Assembly: GCA_015903945.1 (NCBI GenBank)
Contig: JABMDL010000012.1
Coordinates: forward strand, 1-42,509
Reading direction: 5' to 3'
Source of the DNA: Nitrospira sp.
Lineage (GTDB): Bacteria; Nitrospirota; Nitrospiria; Nitrospirales; Nitrospiraceae
Length of the DNA stretch: 42,509 nucleotides
The notes beneath the pieces are model-generated. The model was not told the DNA's origin. It was given only the letters and a program-made list of their open reading frames with translations, and did not search any database. Below are positions 7,308-16,147 of this stretch, piece by piece; the stretch's first letter is position 1, and every line of letters begins with the position of its first letter. A program made the translations under genes and the position numbers.

Positions 7308-9473
7308 ATGAGCGTGACGGAAAAGCAGACGCGACGTAATAACAGCAATTTCACACCAACCAGCCGCCTCCAGCCAGCCGACAGTGGGCCGGGTTCCCGA
7401 AAGAGTACCGAGAAGGCAAAGGTGCCTCCGGGCAAGACGTGGCTCTGGTTCGTGCTCATCCTGCTCGCCAACTTCTTGCTTGGAAGGCTCCTGATCCCTA
7501 CTCCGGAAGCGCCGATCACAGTGCCCTATACCCTCTTCAAGCAGGAAGTGGGAAAGAGCAACGTCGCAGCAATCTACAGCCAGGGGGACACCATTACGGG
7601 CCGGTTCACGAGATCAATCGTGTACCAGCCGTTGGGCGAAAAGGACTCGGGGCTCAGTGGCGAAGCCAAAACGAAGAGTGAAAAGAACTCGACACCAGGC
7701 GGTGAGGCCAAATCGACGGACGAGCGCGGCGGAGGCACTGGCAGCGTGTCCAATACTATCAGTGTATTCACGACAACCGTGCCCTCTTTCGTAGACCCTG
7801 GCTTAGAACACTTCTTAATTACGAACGGGGTCGAGATCAGTGCGAAACCGATTCCAGAAGGTGGGAATCCATGGGCGACGATATTGTTTAGCTTCGGCCC
7901 GGGTCTGCTCTTCATCGGCTTTTATATCTGGCTCTTCCGTCGGGCTGCGCAGCAAGGCGGTGGCATGATGGGCGGAGGACTGATGGGCATGGGCAAGAGC
8001 AGAGCCCGCCGCTATGATCAGGAACAAGCTGCGAAGATTACCTTCGAGGATGTTGCCGGCATCGACGAAGCTGAAAACGAACTGGTCGAGATCGTGGACT
8101 TTCTCAAGGATACGAAGAAGTACACCCGTCTCGGAGGGACAGCCCCGAAGGGCGTGCTGCTGGTCGGTGCACCGGGGACCGGGAAGACGCTTCTCGCAAA
8201 GGCTGTGGCAGGAGAGGCGGGAGTGCCCTTCTTCTCGATGAGCGCCGCGGAGTTTGTGGAGATGATCGTAGGAGTGGGTGCGGCGAGGGTGCGGGATCTC
8301 TTCAAGGAAGCGCGCGAGCATGCACCCGCGATTGTGTTCATCGACGAACTCGATGCCATCGGACGTGCGCGTGGGCACATGGCGATCGGCGGATCCAGCG
8401 AGCAGGAGCAAACCTTGAATCAAATCCTGACCGAAATGGACGGGTTCTCGAGTCGGCAAGGCATCATCGTATTGGCAGCTACGAACCAGCCTGACGTACT
8501 CGACAAAGCGCTCCTACGCCCTGGACGCTTCGACAGGCGCGTTGTGGTGAATCTTCCGGATAGGACCGGGCGGGAAGCAATCCTCAAAGTCCACACCCGC
8601 AACGTGCCGCTCGCGAACGACGCAATACTTGGAAACCTTGCCGCCATGACGCCGGGGCTCTCCGGGGCCGACCTGAAGAATCTGGTCAACGAGGCCGCAT
8701 TACTGGGTGCTCGCCGCGAGCAACAAGAGGTCCGTCACAAGGACTTCCTCGACGCGCTTGAGAAGATTGTCCTCGGCCCAGAACGCCCGATTCTCATGAG
8801 CCGGGCCGACCGGGAACGGATTGCCTACCATGAGGGTGGACATGCCATTCTCGGTCTTGTGGTGTCTGGGGCCGACCCAGTGAACCGGGTCACGATTGTG
8901 CCACGCGGGCAGGCTCTCGGCGTCACCTATCAGCGCCCTGACAGCGACCGCTACAACTATCCGGAAGCCTATTTACGCGCGAGGATTGTTGGAATGCTGG
9001 GAGGGCGTGCAGCCGAGGAGATTGTCTACGGGACGAAGACCACTGGAGCCGAAAACGACATCGAACAAGCCACCGGTCTCGCCCGCCGGATGGTCACGCG
9101 CTGGGGCATGAGTGAGCGGCTTGGCCTCGTGCAGCTTGCGCCAAGAGAGAATCCCTACTTGAGCGGCTTAAACGGTTACGGAGACGCGAGGCCGTTCAGC
9201 GAGGAGACGGCTAAAGCCATCGACGCCGAGGTACGTAAGATTATCGGCGAGAGCCACGACGAGGCCAGGCGGCTCCTCAGCACGCATCGCAAGCAACTCG
9301 ACTTGCTTGCCGAAGCCTTGCTTGCACACGAGACTCTCAACGAACAGGAGATTCTCGATGTGACGGGGCTCCCCCATGCGCCAGCCCTGGAAACTGGGAG
9401 GTTGCCCCATCCTGATGCTGACAGCAGGAGCGCTGACTCCTCTCGTGAGGAGTTGGTAGCACCAATATCATAG
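7308..9473 (+). CDS. ftsH: FtsH-family ATP-dependent zinc metalloprotease
   Basis: 721 residues from ATG 7308, which is preceded by GAGGAGG; the earlier ATG at 7242 has no such site. It is a membrane-anchored AAA+ protease that degrades misfolded or unassembled membrane proteins and some regulators. Order: N-terminal cytoplasmic tail, membrane helix (about 44-62), periplasmic domain, second helix (about 190-210), AAA domain with Walker A GAPGTGKT (287-294), Walker B 'FIDELDAIG' and the second-region-of-homology '[20 protein letters not shown]'. The M41 protease has HEGGH (508-512) and the third zinc ligand Asp584. The periplasmic domain carries a Gly/Ser/Lys-rich insertion at about 110-150, and the N-terminal tail is long. 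It is probably one of several FtsH paralogues in the genome. Confidence 0.95.
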   Translation: MSVTEKQTRRNNSNFTPTSRLQPADSGPGSRKSTEKAKVPPGKTWLWFVLILLANFLLGRLLIPTPEAPITVPYTLFKQEVGKSNVAAIYSQGDTITGRFTRSIVYQPLGEKDSGLSGEAKTKSEKNSTPGGEAKSTDERGGGTGSVSNTISVFTTTVPSFVDPGLEHFLITNGVEISAKPIPEGGNPWATILFSFGPGLLFIGFYIWLFRRAAQQGGGMMGGGLMGMGKSRARRYDQEQAAKITFEDVAGIDEAENELVEIVDFLKDTKKYTRLGGTAPKGVLLVGAPGTGKTLLAKAVAGEAGVPFFSMSAAEFVEMIVGVGAARVRDLFKEAREHAPAIVFIDELDAIGRARGHMAIGGSSEQEQTLNQILTEMDGFSSRQGIIVLAATNQPDVLDKALLRPGRFDRRVVVNLPDRTGREAILKVHTRNVPLANDAILGNLAAMTPGLSGADLKNLVNEAALLGARREQQEVRHKDFLDALEKIVLGPERPILMSRADRERIAYHEGGHAILGLVVSGADPVNRVTIVPRGQALGVTYQRPDSDRYNYPEAYLRARIVGMLGGRAAEEIVYGTKTTGAENDIEQATGLARRMVTRWGMSERLGLVQLAPRENPYLSGLNGYGDARPFSEETAKAIDAEVRKIIGESHDEARRLLSTHRKQLDLLAEALLAHETLNEQEILDVTGLPHAPALETGRLPHPDADSRSADSSREELVAPIS

Positions 9474-9596
9474 AAAGACGGACCTACCCTCCTTAGACGG
9501 GCCGAGATCCTCTATGAGGGTCGGACCGAAAGGAGGTCGGTGTGCAAATGCCATCGTCACACCATCGAGCAGATTCTTTCCAGATTGCGTCAGCCA

Positions 9597-10781
9597 TTAG
9601 CTTGCGTGTGGTGTGACCTTTCTGAGCGTCAACCAGAGCACCAGATAACCGGTTATTGCGGAGAGTAGTGAACCGAGGAGGATACCAATCCGTTCATCAA
9701 ACATGGCAGGCTGCTGCAGTTCCTCAAAAGCGAGAACACCGATAAACAGACTCATGGTGAAGCCGATTCCGCACAATATGGCAACGCCATAGAGCTGGAT
9801 CGGAGTAACCCCCATCGGCAGGCGGGCAATCCCCAGCAGGGTCCCCACCATGCAAAACAGAAAGACTCCAAATTGCTTGCCCAGAAACAACCCCAGTGTA
9901 ATGCCGAGAGAGACCGGGTGGGCCAGACTTTCCAGGGACACCTCGCTCAGGGAAATTCCGGCATTGAAGAAGGCAAAGAGTGGCAAGGTGACAAAGGCCA
10001 CCGCCGTGTGAAGTTCATGCTCCAGGATGCGGAGCGGTGAATGGGCCCGGTTCTTGGCATCAGTGAGTGGAATAAACATCGCCAGAAGGACACCGGCAAG
10101 GGTCGCGTGTACACCAGACTTCAACACGGCGACCCACATCACGAGGCCCACCAAAGCATAGAGGGGAATCGCCGTTACACCGCTGCGGTTGAGAAGGAGG
10201 AGGACCACGAGACAGCCGCCAGCGGTCCACATCATTGCCGGAGAGAGATTCGCGGTGAAAAAGAACGCAATGATGATGATGGCACCGACATCATCAAAAA
10301 TCGCGAGCGAGACCAGAAACACCTTCAGGGAAAGAGGGACCCGTTGACCCAGGAGCGAGAGAATTCCCAGGGAGAAGGCCGTATCAGTGGCGATGGGGAT
10401 CGCCCAGCCGGCCATACCAGTCGGATTGTCATGGTTGATCCACCAATAGATCAGTCCCGGAACCACCATCCCGCCCAGAGCGCCCATGGCCGGAAGCCCC
10501 ACATTGGCTCTATCGGACAGTTCCCCCTCTAGAATCTCCCGTTTCAGCTCCATCCCGACCAGAAAGAAAAACAACACCATCAGCCCGTCATTGATCCAGA
10601 GCAGAAGCGGTTTGTGAATCTGCAGGTTCCCAAACTGAACCCCCACTGGAATCTGAAGGAGGCTCTCATACAGAAACTTCGCGTCGGTATTGGCGCAGAT
10701 CATGGCGAGTCCTGCGGCCAGCATCAGCAGAATGCCGCTGGCAGATTCCAGTTTAAGGAACGTGCGAATACTGCTAATCAT
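9597..10781 (-). CDS. nhaA: Na+/H+ antiporter NhaA
   Basis: 394 residues and very hydrophobic, close to the usual NhaA length. It exchanges protons for sodium across the inner membrane for pH and salt homeostasis. The key acidic residues fall at the Escherichia coli positions: Asp133 in 'IATDTAFSLGIL' and the paired Asp163-Asp164 in 'AIFDDVGAI'. The N-terminal 'LLLWINDGLMVLFFFLVGME' and 'ELKREILEGELS' are also hallmark NhaA segments. It is convergent with ftsH, with 123 bases between, and appears to be a single-gene unit. The assignment is secure. Confidence 0.97.
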   Translation of the reverse strand: MISSIRTFLKLESASGILLMLAAGLAMICANTDAKFLYESLLQIPVGVQFGNLQIHKPLLLWINDGLMVLFFFLVGMELKREILEGELSDRANVGLPAMGALGGMVVPGLIYWWINHDNPTGMAGWAIPIATDTAFSLGILSLLGQRVPLSLKVFLVSLAIFDDVGAIIIIAFFFTANLSPAMMWTAGGCLVVLLLLNRSGVTAIPLYALVGLVMWVAVLKSGVHATLAGVLLAMFIPLTDAKNRAHSPLRILEHELHTAVAFVTLPLFAFFNAGISLSEVSLESLAHPVSLGITLGLFLGKQFGVFLFCMVGTLLGIARLPMGVTPIQLYGVAILCGIGFTMSLFIGVLAFEELQQPAMFDERIGILLGSLLSAITGYLVLWLTLRKVTPHAS

Positions 10782-11148
10782 TCAGTTTCCATCGCGTTCG
10801 GCGTCCAGAAGCTTCCGATCGTCTCGCGTGCCGTATTCCCAACTCTTGCTAGTCCACTCTGCGCACACCACGACCGCCATGGCAAGACGAGAGTGTTGCC
10901 GCGGGACGACCAGAGTGAGATCAACGGAGATCTGGACACGTTTGGCGCTGTCCTTCGAAAGCGGTACGGAGAGCTGTTGGATGTCGCATTTCATGCGAGT
11001 CCCTACGCGAAGAAGCAACCACAGCGTAGCCGGCGTTTGATCGAATGCTACGCGGCGTCTCTTGTGCCGGGACTCGTGCACAACTGGATCCTGCGAAAAG
11101 TGAAAAATGATTGGCGTGATTATCCGGGACAGGTAGCATGGTGGAACG
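10782..11148. other. Divergent intergenic region between nhaA and the SNase-like gene
   Basis: 367 bases expected to carry both divergent promoters. One plus-strand frame remains open through the interval and into the start of the next gene, with a moderately protein-like stretch around 10900-11140. It has no clear start site or recognised motif, so I do not call it. Confidence 0.4.
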
Positions 11149-11643
11149 ATGAGAACGGTGATAATGCTCTTGGGTCTGGCGTTGGCCTTGGCCGAGCCGA
11201 CGGTTGCGCAGGCCGGCTTTGCGGCCAAAGTTGTGACTGTGCACGAAGGTGATCGGCTCACGATCTACCATGATGGTCGCAGAGAGGTGATCTTCTTGAA
11301 GGGAATCGACTGTCCAGAACCGAACCAGCCCTACGGGAAAAAGGCCAAACAGGTCACGCAGGCCTATGTGGGAACTCGTGAAGTAGTGATTGAGTCCATT
11401 GAACGAGACCGGCAGGGCCGGGTGGTTGCCGAAGTCGTCCTGCAGGATGGACGGAGCGTCGCCCATGAATTGGTGAAGGAAGGACTCGCCTGGTCACGGG
11501 GCGGGACAGCCCCGGGACGGAGCTTTGACGACGATGAACAACTGGCCCGGGCTGCCAAGGCCGGGCTGTGGGCTGATCCGAACCCGGTGCCGCCGTGGAA
11601 GTGGAAAGCGCCGAAAAAAACCGGCCGAAAATTTTCCAATTAA
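11149..11643 (+). CDS. Secreted staphylococcal-nuclease-like (SNase) protein
   Basis: 164 residues with a signal peptide (cut probably after 'VAQA', about residue 22), then one SNase OB-fold domain. SNase proteins cleave DNA or RNA outside the cytoplasm with calcium. Conserved features: 'EGDRL' (the position of Asp21), 'GIDCPEP' (Asp40 and Glu43 equivalents), 'DRQGRVVAEV' (Arg87 equivalent) and the 'LVKEGLAW' and 'AAKAGLW' helices. The position of catalytic Arg35, normally in a V-R-L-x-GID context, appears to be Phe ('IFLKGID'), so activity may be reduced or altered. The start has a GGTGGA site. The tail is basic. Confidence 0.88.
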   Translation: MRTVIMLLGLALALAEPTVAQAGFAAKVVTVHEGDRLTIYHDGRREVIFLKGIDCPEPNQPYGKKAKQVTQAYVGTREVVIESIERDRQGRVVAEVVLQDGRSVAHELVKEGLAWSRGGTAPGRSFDDDEQLARAAKAGLWADPNPVPPWKWKAPKKTGRKFSN

Positions 11644-11797
11644 TCTCCCCAGGCGAACCGTCACGATTTCTCATCTCTCTCTCCTCTCCTTCTGTCCCCG
11701 AATCACACAACCTTGGGCTTGCCGCGCACTCGTGGTGTGAGGGGCCGCTCCCGCCAGAAGCGATCGGCTTCAAGCAGGAGCGGCGTTCGAGATTCCT

Positions 11798-12580
11798 CTA
11801 GCTGCCGGGAGTCGGCTCAGGAATCAGGGGTTGGATGTCAATGGTTGACAGTCCGGTGTTTTGGTTGTTGGGTGACGCATCGATCCCGGATTCGGCCGGG
11901 TCTGCGGAGATTGCAGCGGCGGGAGGTCCCATGTGTACCTGGCCGAACTTTCTGATTTCCAGATGCACGCGGCGGTTGACGTGCCGGCAGATGTCACTGG
12001 TGTCCACGCAGAGCACACCCTTTTCGCCCAGACTCATCACTTTCATCCGATGTTCAGCCACACCTGCGCTCAGTAATTCGGCCTTCACGGTTTCTGCCCG
12101 CTTCAGGCCGAGTTTGATGTTATAGCTAGCCGATCCCTGTTGGTCGGTATAGCCCTGGATCAAGACTCCATAGTCTTGGTTGTGCTTCAGCTGCTCGGCT
12201 CGGGCGGCCAGTTGGGCCTTCGCCTCGTCGGTCAGGCCCGTTCGGCCGACTTCAAAGTAGACGTCTGCATGGATGACGTCATCCAACGGTGCAACCATGG
12301 GAGCGGTGACAGGGGTGGATTTGCCGATTGCGGCGTCAGCCTGACTCAAGCTGCCCGCGTGCTTAATAATCCCAGGCACAGTGGTATTCCCAATTGTCTC
12401 CGTGGCCTGGGTAACCGTGATTCGGTCGCTGTTCTGCCCGTAGTACCAGGCTGCGGCCAGTGCTCCGCCAAGAAACAAGACCAACCCCGCCAGCAGCGCC
12501 ACTTCTCTTGTCTCTTTCTGTGGCCCCACGATCTTGGGGCCGATATTCCCTGACGACACCTGCGATGGACCGTTCTGCAT
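11798..12580 (-). CDS. OmpA-family protein with an N-terminal membrane anchor
   Basis: 260 residues from ATG 12580, which follows GAGGAGGG. A short cytoplasmic N-terminus is followed by one membrane helix (about residues 27-47), a linker, and an OmpA-type peptidoglycan-binding domain (about 105-215). The domain shows 'YFEVGRTGLTDEAKAQL', 'IQGYTDQQGSASYNIKLGLK' and 'HVNRRVHLEI', including the Asp and Arg that contact diaminopimelate. The domain contains two Cys ('VLCVDTSDICRHVN') at the place where many OmpA C-domains have a disulphide loop. The likely role is linking the inner membrane to the cell wall. The C-terminal tail is Pro/Ser-rich. It appears to be monocistronic. Confidence 0.9.
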   Translation of the reverse strand: MQNGPSQVSSGNIGPKIVGPQKETREVALLAGLVLFLGGALAAAWYYGQNSDRITVTQATETIGNTTVPGIIKHAGSLSQADAAIGKSTPVTAPMVAPLDDVIHADVYFEVGRTGLTDEAKAQLAARAEQLKHNQDYGVLIQGYTDQQGSASYNIKLGLKRAETVKAELLSAGVAEHRMKVMSLGEKGVLCVDTSDICRHVNRRVHLEIRKFGQVHMGPPAAAISADPAESGIDASPNNQNTGLSTIDIQPLIPEPTPGS

Positions 12581-13248
12581 GATGGGACCCTCCTCTATAT
12601 TCAAAGTGTGAAAGTTAGAAACTCCTAAAGTTTCAGGCTGACAAGCGCACAGGCATCAGGGCATTTCTGTCTTCGTCACCTCCTTTCCTGGCTTAGTGCC
12701 CATGGTCTGTTGGTCTAGTGCTTGAGCAATGGGAATGCCGATAAAGGACAGTGGGAAAGTTGAGAAAGTTGTGAGGAAAGTTGAGGGGTTCAGAGAATGA
12801 GGGGGTAAACGCTCGATGCGGGGAAGTGAAGCCCGTCACGCCTTGCGGGGATAGCCCCGCAGGAGAGAGGAGGGGGAACGACACCCATACTGATTCCTTG
12901 CTCCCCGAGCGCGCACGCAGGATCAATCAGAGTCGCAGACTATGGGCGGTGCTCGCTCAACGGGCGCAGTGGAATCAGCACGGGTGCCGTTCCAGAGGAG
13001 GGGGGACGAGCAAGCTTGGAAGGAGCATTGCGGATGGTGCCATGGCGAAGGCGTTGGTCTCGCTCCTACCAGCCAAGGCTTTATCGACATGTTTGCTCTT
13101 CAGATAGATCTGCTGCTCTCAACAAAGTAGAATGTCTCAGTTTTCAGTTTGAAGTTTGCCGACGTGATCGTCGGCCGCTGCTGATCTGCGTGGCTGTTGG
13201 GCAGCACGACGGGTTCTGCAGCCCATTGCTGTTACTGGTGGAGAAAAT
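12581..13248. other. Gene-poor interval with a possible cytochrome c remnant
   Basis: 668 bases between divergent genes. The first part contains repeated GAAAGTTGAG-like words near 12748-12790. A short frame at 12942-13130 contains 'EHCGWCHGEG', which fits a CxxCH heme-binding motif, but it has no signal peptide and too little following domain, so it would be a relic at best. No RNA gene was recognised. Confidence 0.4.
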
Positions 13249-13464
13249 ATGGCAGGACAGGGATCTGCGGGCAACGTCATAGCAGCGCTCTGTAGCTTCT
13301 TCATCCCCGGCTTGGGGCAGTTGCTTCAAGGGCGCCTCTTTATGGCCATTATCCAATTCGTTCTGGCCGGCGTCCTCTGGTTCTTCCTCCTGGGCTGGGT
13401 CATTCACCTCTGGTCCATCCTCGATGCAGCCTTGTGGAAACCCAAGCGTCCAGTAGATTCCTAA
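13249..13464 (+). CDS. Small TM2-like membrane protein
   Basis: 71 residues with two hydrophobic helices separated by a turn, starting at ATG 13249 behind a GGTGGAG site. The sequence 'AALCSFFIPGLGQLLQGR' is the typical first helix of small TM2-like bacterial membrane proteins (a PGxGQ...G motif), and 'WVIHLWSILDAALWKPK' ends the second. These proteins are common and mostly uncharacterised; some occur near chaperone or sensory genes. It lies about 100 bases upstream of the SmbP-like gene on the same strand. The family resemblance is good; the function is unknown. Confidence 0.8.
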   Translation: MAGQGSAGNVIAALCSFFIPGLGQLLQGRLFMAIIQFVLAGVLWFFLLGWVIHLWSILDAALWKPKRPVDS

Positions 13465-13475
13465 CGCTGACATTC

Positions 13476-13505
13476 TTGACAGGTTACGAAAACGCTGTGT
13501 AAGGT
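13476..13505 (+). promoter_or_regulatory. Possible sigma70 promoter of the SmbP-like gene
   Basis: A perfect TTGACA at 13476-13481 is followed, with 18-base spacing, by TAAGGT at 13500-13505, a weak match to the -10 box. It lies 56 bases before the ATG at 13562 and after the preceding gene stop. The -35 is strong and the -10 is poor, so the call is tentative. Confidence 0.4.
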
Positions 13506-13561
13506 TTGATTATTCTACAGTCTTTTGAGGCAGTGCATTCTAACCACGTCGGGAAGAAAAG

Positions 13562-13903
13562 ATGATCAGTAGATACTACCGTGCCGCCCTCATCGTGGTT
13601 GTGCTTGGAGCGTTCGTTAGTGTGCCCATGGTGAATGCCCATCCGACCGCCACGGGTAACGTCAGCGAGGCCATCGATCACGCGAAGCAAGCGGTAGCCC
13701 ATGGTAAAGAGGGGCATGCTGACGAGCTTGTGAAACATGCGGAAACGGCGCTGGATTTTGCGAAGATGGGAGGCAGAGGCGTGGAGTTGAGCGAAGGGAT
13801 TCATCATCTTAAAGAAGCCATAGAATATGGTAAAGCTGGTCACGCTGACGCGGGAGTCGAACACATCGAGACCGCCCTAAAGCATTTGTCCGAGATCAAT
13901 TGA
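13562..13903 (+). CDS. smbP: Small metal-binding protein (SmbP-like)
   Basis: 113 residues. A signal peptide ends at 'VNA', and the mature, all-helical part is rich in His, Ala, Glu and Lys. Internal repeats share the pattern xxAIxHAKxAVxHGKxGHAD: compare 'AIDHAKQAVAHGKEGHAD' with 'LKEAIEYGKAGHADAGVEH'. This matches SmbP of Nitrosomonas europaea, a periplasmic four-helix protein that binds several divalent metals, notably copper. The expected role is metal buffering in the periplasm. It stands alone, with a possible promoter just upstream. The family call rests on the repeat pattern and length. Confidence 0.85.
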   Translation: MISRYYRAALIVVVLGAFVSVPMVNAHPTATGNVSEAIDHAKQAVAHGKEGHADELVKHAETALDFAKMGGRGVELSEGIHHLKEAIEYGKAGHADAGVEHIETALKHLSEIN

Positions 13904-13970
13904 TGGACATTTTCCCGAGCGCATGCGACTAAGTATTGGGGTCGCGTCTTATATTGTGCCTGCCAGCCGA

Positions 13971-14552
13971 TCAGTGGCCATCTGTGGCTCTTTTGCTCTT
14001 AGTCTGCAACTCTACGTTCACGAGTTTTATTTCTGAGAAATCTTCAAGCCGCGGACACCAACGGGTACCGGCACGCCACAAGGCCGAATCCAGTTGGGCA
14101 TAGATTGTTCCGGGGTGGTCATAGTGAATGCCGTACGCTTGTGAGGCTGCGCATCGACACGGAAACACGAACGACTTTCCCGAGTTGTCCAACTCCACCT
14201 CGAGTCGTGTCACGGCTAGGTCAAGTGTGAGCCGGATCTTGAACCAACAATGCGCATGATAGTCCTCGGCCTGCATCGATTGCTGATAGCACTGCAATAC
14301 ATCTCGGACGGTCGTCATGGGTAACGACGTATTCCCCGAGAGGGCTTCGGCTCGCTTGTCGAGCACCAAGGCCTTGGCCAGGGACAAGGCGTGTCCGACT
14401 TGAATCGGGTTGAGGAGGTCAAACGCTGACTCATAAATGGGGAAGTTGGGATGTACGGTAAATTCGCGGAGTGATCCTCGCTTGGCGAGCTCCAGGTGCC
14501 AATAAAAGTCCACGGCCTGCGATTGGCGGAAGCGAAAGGTAAGCAGGCTCAT
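13971..14552 (-). CDS. Unknown soluble protein
   Basis: 193 residues, with no signal peptide and no membrane segment. It has several Cys and His residues ('YHAHCWFKIRLTLDLAV', 'FPCRCAASQAYGIHYDHPG') but no spacing that matches a known metal site. The start ATG 14552 follows GGGGGTT at a reasonable distance. Codon use looks like that of its neighbours. It precedes no close same-strand gene. I do not recognise the family. Confidence 0.6.
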   Translation of the reverse strand: MSLLTFRFRQSQAVDFYWHLELAKRGSLREFTVHPNFPIYESAFDLLNPIQVGHALSLAKALVLDKRAEALSGNTSLPMTTVRDVLQCYQQSMQAEDYHAHCWFKIRLTLDLAVTRLEVELDNSGKSFVFPCRCAASQAYGIHYDHPGTIYAQLDSALWRAGTRWCPRLEDFSEIKLVNVELQTKSKRATDGH

Positions 14553-14698
14553 CGTTCAACCCCCATCATCACGGCTGGCTGAATCTGAAACCTCCGAGAC
14601 GGTACTCGGTCGCGGTTAATTTTGGCTAGGTGTTATAACCTCTTCTGTTTCCGTTTGGATGGGACCTTGAACATCGCCAGACTGGATCAGTGATTGAC

Positions 14699-15001
14699 TT
14701 AGGGTTCGTCTTTGGGAGACTCCTCGCTCTGCTTGAGCCAGAGTTCCAGCAGTCGTGTTTCGCGTTCAGACTGGGAAATGTGCTCCAGCGCAAACGCGCC
14801 CGTCAAACGATCTTCATAAAACGCCCGTTGCTTCGCGTAAGTTTTCTTAAACGCGTCCCGCTTCAGACTTTTCCAGTTCGCATCGGATATCCCAGCCTGG
14901 GCACGCAAGAGGTTAATCTCAATGGCTTGGAACGCAAAGACTTTCGCTAACACCTTGATGACCGTGGCATTGGTCAGAAATCTTGGAGGCTTCTCAGCCA
15001 T
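14699..15001 (-). CDS. Unknown small helical protein
   Basis: 100 residues, charged and predicted helical throughout, rich in Lys, Glu, Leu and Ala, with no membrane segment. A segment such as 'EINLLRAQAGISDANWKSLK' suggests a helical bundle. The ribosome site before ATG 15001 is weak. It lies about 90 bases after the ferredoxin gene on the same strand, so it could be the second gene of that transcript. The function is unknown. Confidence 0.55.
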   Translation of the reverse strand: MAEKPPRFLTNATVIKVLAKVFAFQAIEINLLRAQAGISDANWKSLKRDAFKKTYAKQRAFYEDRLTGAFALEHISQSERETRLLELWLKQSEESPKDEP

Positions 15002-15094
15002 GACTCATCGTTTCGGTTAAGCCAAGGCACACATGACTACCCCGACGTCATCCTCAGCATCCTACAGTGGTGCGGAGGCTCGAAGTGGAAACGA

Positions 15095-15442
15095 TCAGTT
15101 CCGCACGCCGCTCCAGACTTTCGCCGGATCGATCGGCTTGTCGGGATTGAGTCTTTTCGCCTTTTCCAGCAGGACATCAGTCTTCTCCGGATAAGCCGGG
15201 TCAGAAATACAACAATTGTCGACGGGACAGACTGCCGCACATTGCGGTTCGTCAAAATGTCCGACACACTCGGTGCACCGCTCGTGGGTAATCACGTAAA
15301 TGTCGTTTCCCATGCCCTGGCCGTCGCCCACCTGATTGCCCTTCGCCTCCGCATCGCCGCGCGTTTCGAAGATGGCCTCGTTCGGACATTCCGGCAAGCA
15401 CGCGCCACAGTTGATACATTCGGCGGTAATCAATAATGCCAT
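15095..15442 (-). CDS. Ferredoxin with two [4Fe-4S] clusters (YfhL-like)
   Basis: 115 residues from ATG 15442 behind AAGGAGG. Two cluster motifs are present: 'CINCGACLPECPNEAIFE' (CxxCxxCxxxCP) near the N-terminus and 'CTECVGHFDEPQCAAVCPVD' with an eight-residue gap between the second and third Cys. That long loop is typical of the YfhL/FdxA-like and Alvin ferredoxins, which carry clusters of very low potential. A C-terminal helix extension follows. It would act as a cytoplasmic one-electron carrier; in autotrophic Nitrospirota such ferredoxins feed the reductive TCA cycle, but no partner enzyme is adjacent here. Confidence 0.93.
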   Translation of the reverse strand: MALLITAECINCGACLPECPNEAIFETRGDAEAKGNQVGDGQGMGNDIYVITHERCTECVGHFDEPQCAAVCPVDNCCISDPAYPEKTDVLLEKAKRLNPDKPIDPAKVWSGVRN

Positions 15443-15849
15443 GATTCTGGCCTCCTTATGCTCTAAAGTTTCTCGTTTTCAATAGGTCAACGGGATACGC
15501 ATGGTGCACCTTCGTAAGCGCCCCTGTCAATACGGCAGTTGGGAAGGAGAACTGCTGGGGAAGAAAGGTGGGATCGTGTCTTGCTGTACGAGAGAATTGT
15601 CAAAAAAGTTGAGAGGTTAGATAAATTGGCTCGACAATATTGAAGTCATGTCTTGTTCTGTGCGTGCCGGCGGTGAACGAGCGCAGACCCGATGACGTGA
15701 TACTTGACCTTCCGGCCAGCTGCGGCAGACGATCAGCCGCATCGTGAATCCGAGCCCGGAGCCGTCTCACGACGGCTCCGGGAGGACCGACCTTCAAGGG
15801 TGCCTCGTACTTGGTGTGAGAGAGTAATTTGGACCAGCCACGGACTCTT
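15443..15849. other. Gene-free interval
   Basis: 407 bases upstream of the ferredoxin gene and downstream of the 40-residue membrane protein gene. It should contain the ferredoxin promoter. I see no convincing open frame, RNA gene or strong hairpin. Confidence 0.45.
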
Positions 15850-15972
15850 CTATCCACTGACGAAGCCACCCGTCATTAAAGCAAAGCCAACAATTCCGAT
15901 CAGAAACGCTGCTAACAGATACGCCCATACTGGCTCAGACTTTAACTCCTCCCTTATGTTGAGATGACGCAT
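15850..15972 (-). CDS. 40-residue single-pass membrane protein
   Basis: A short frame from ATG 15972 to TAG 15850, with an excellent ribosome site (GGAGGTG, seven bases upstream). The first 13 residues are polar and charged ('MRHLNIREELKSE'). They are followed by one long hydrophobic helix ('AYLLAAFLIGIVGFALMTGG') and the end 'FVSG'. This is the design of small bacterial membrane proteins that dock onto larger complexes. It lies downstream of the response regulator gene on the same strand, 175 bases away. I do not recognise a family. Confidence 0.65.
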   Translation of the reverse strand: MRHLNIREELKSEPVWAYLLAAFLIGIVGFALMTGGFVSG

Positions 15973-16147
15973 AGCTGTTCACCTCCTTTGCCTGTGCCGA
16001 ACAGTTGGCTTGAGAGTCCCGCCATGCTGTTCGCTGTCTTACGCCGCGATTGAAATCCTACATATAGGGCGATCTTTCTCGCCATCGCCCGAAGGGTGGA
16101 ATTGATGTACACCGTTCGGGTGGGAGCAGCACAACGGTTGGATTGGC

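Noticed and set aside
9531..9660. Strong AAAGGAGG followed by short GTG/ATG frames between ftsH and nhaA
   Set aside because: The possible products are 24-40 residues, start spacing is poor and the frame runs into nhaA on the other strand.
10614..11252. Plus-strand frame crossing the nhaA start and into the SNase-like gene
   Set aside because: Overlaps two recognised genes, has no ribosome site and no known motif, though a short middle part looks protein-like.
12942..13130. Frame with a CxxCH heme motif
   Set aside because: No signal peptide, no ribosome site and no cytochrome fold beyond the motif; kept only as a possible relic.
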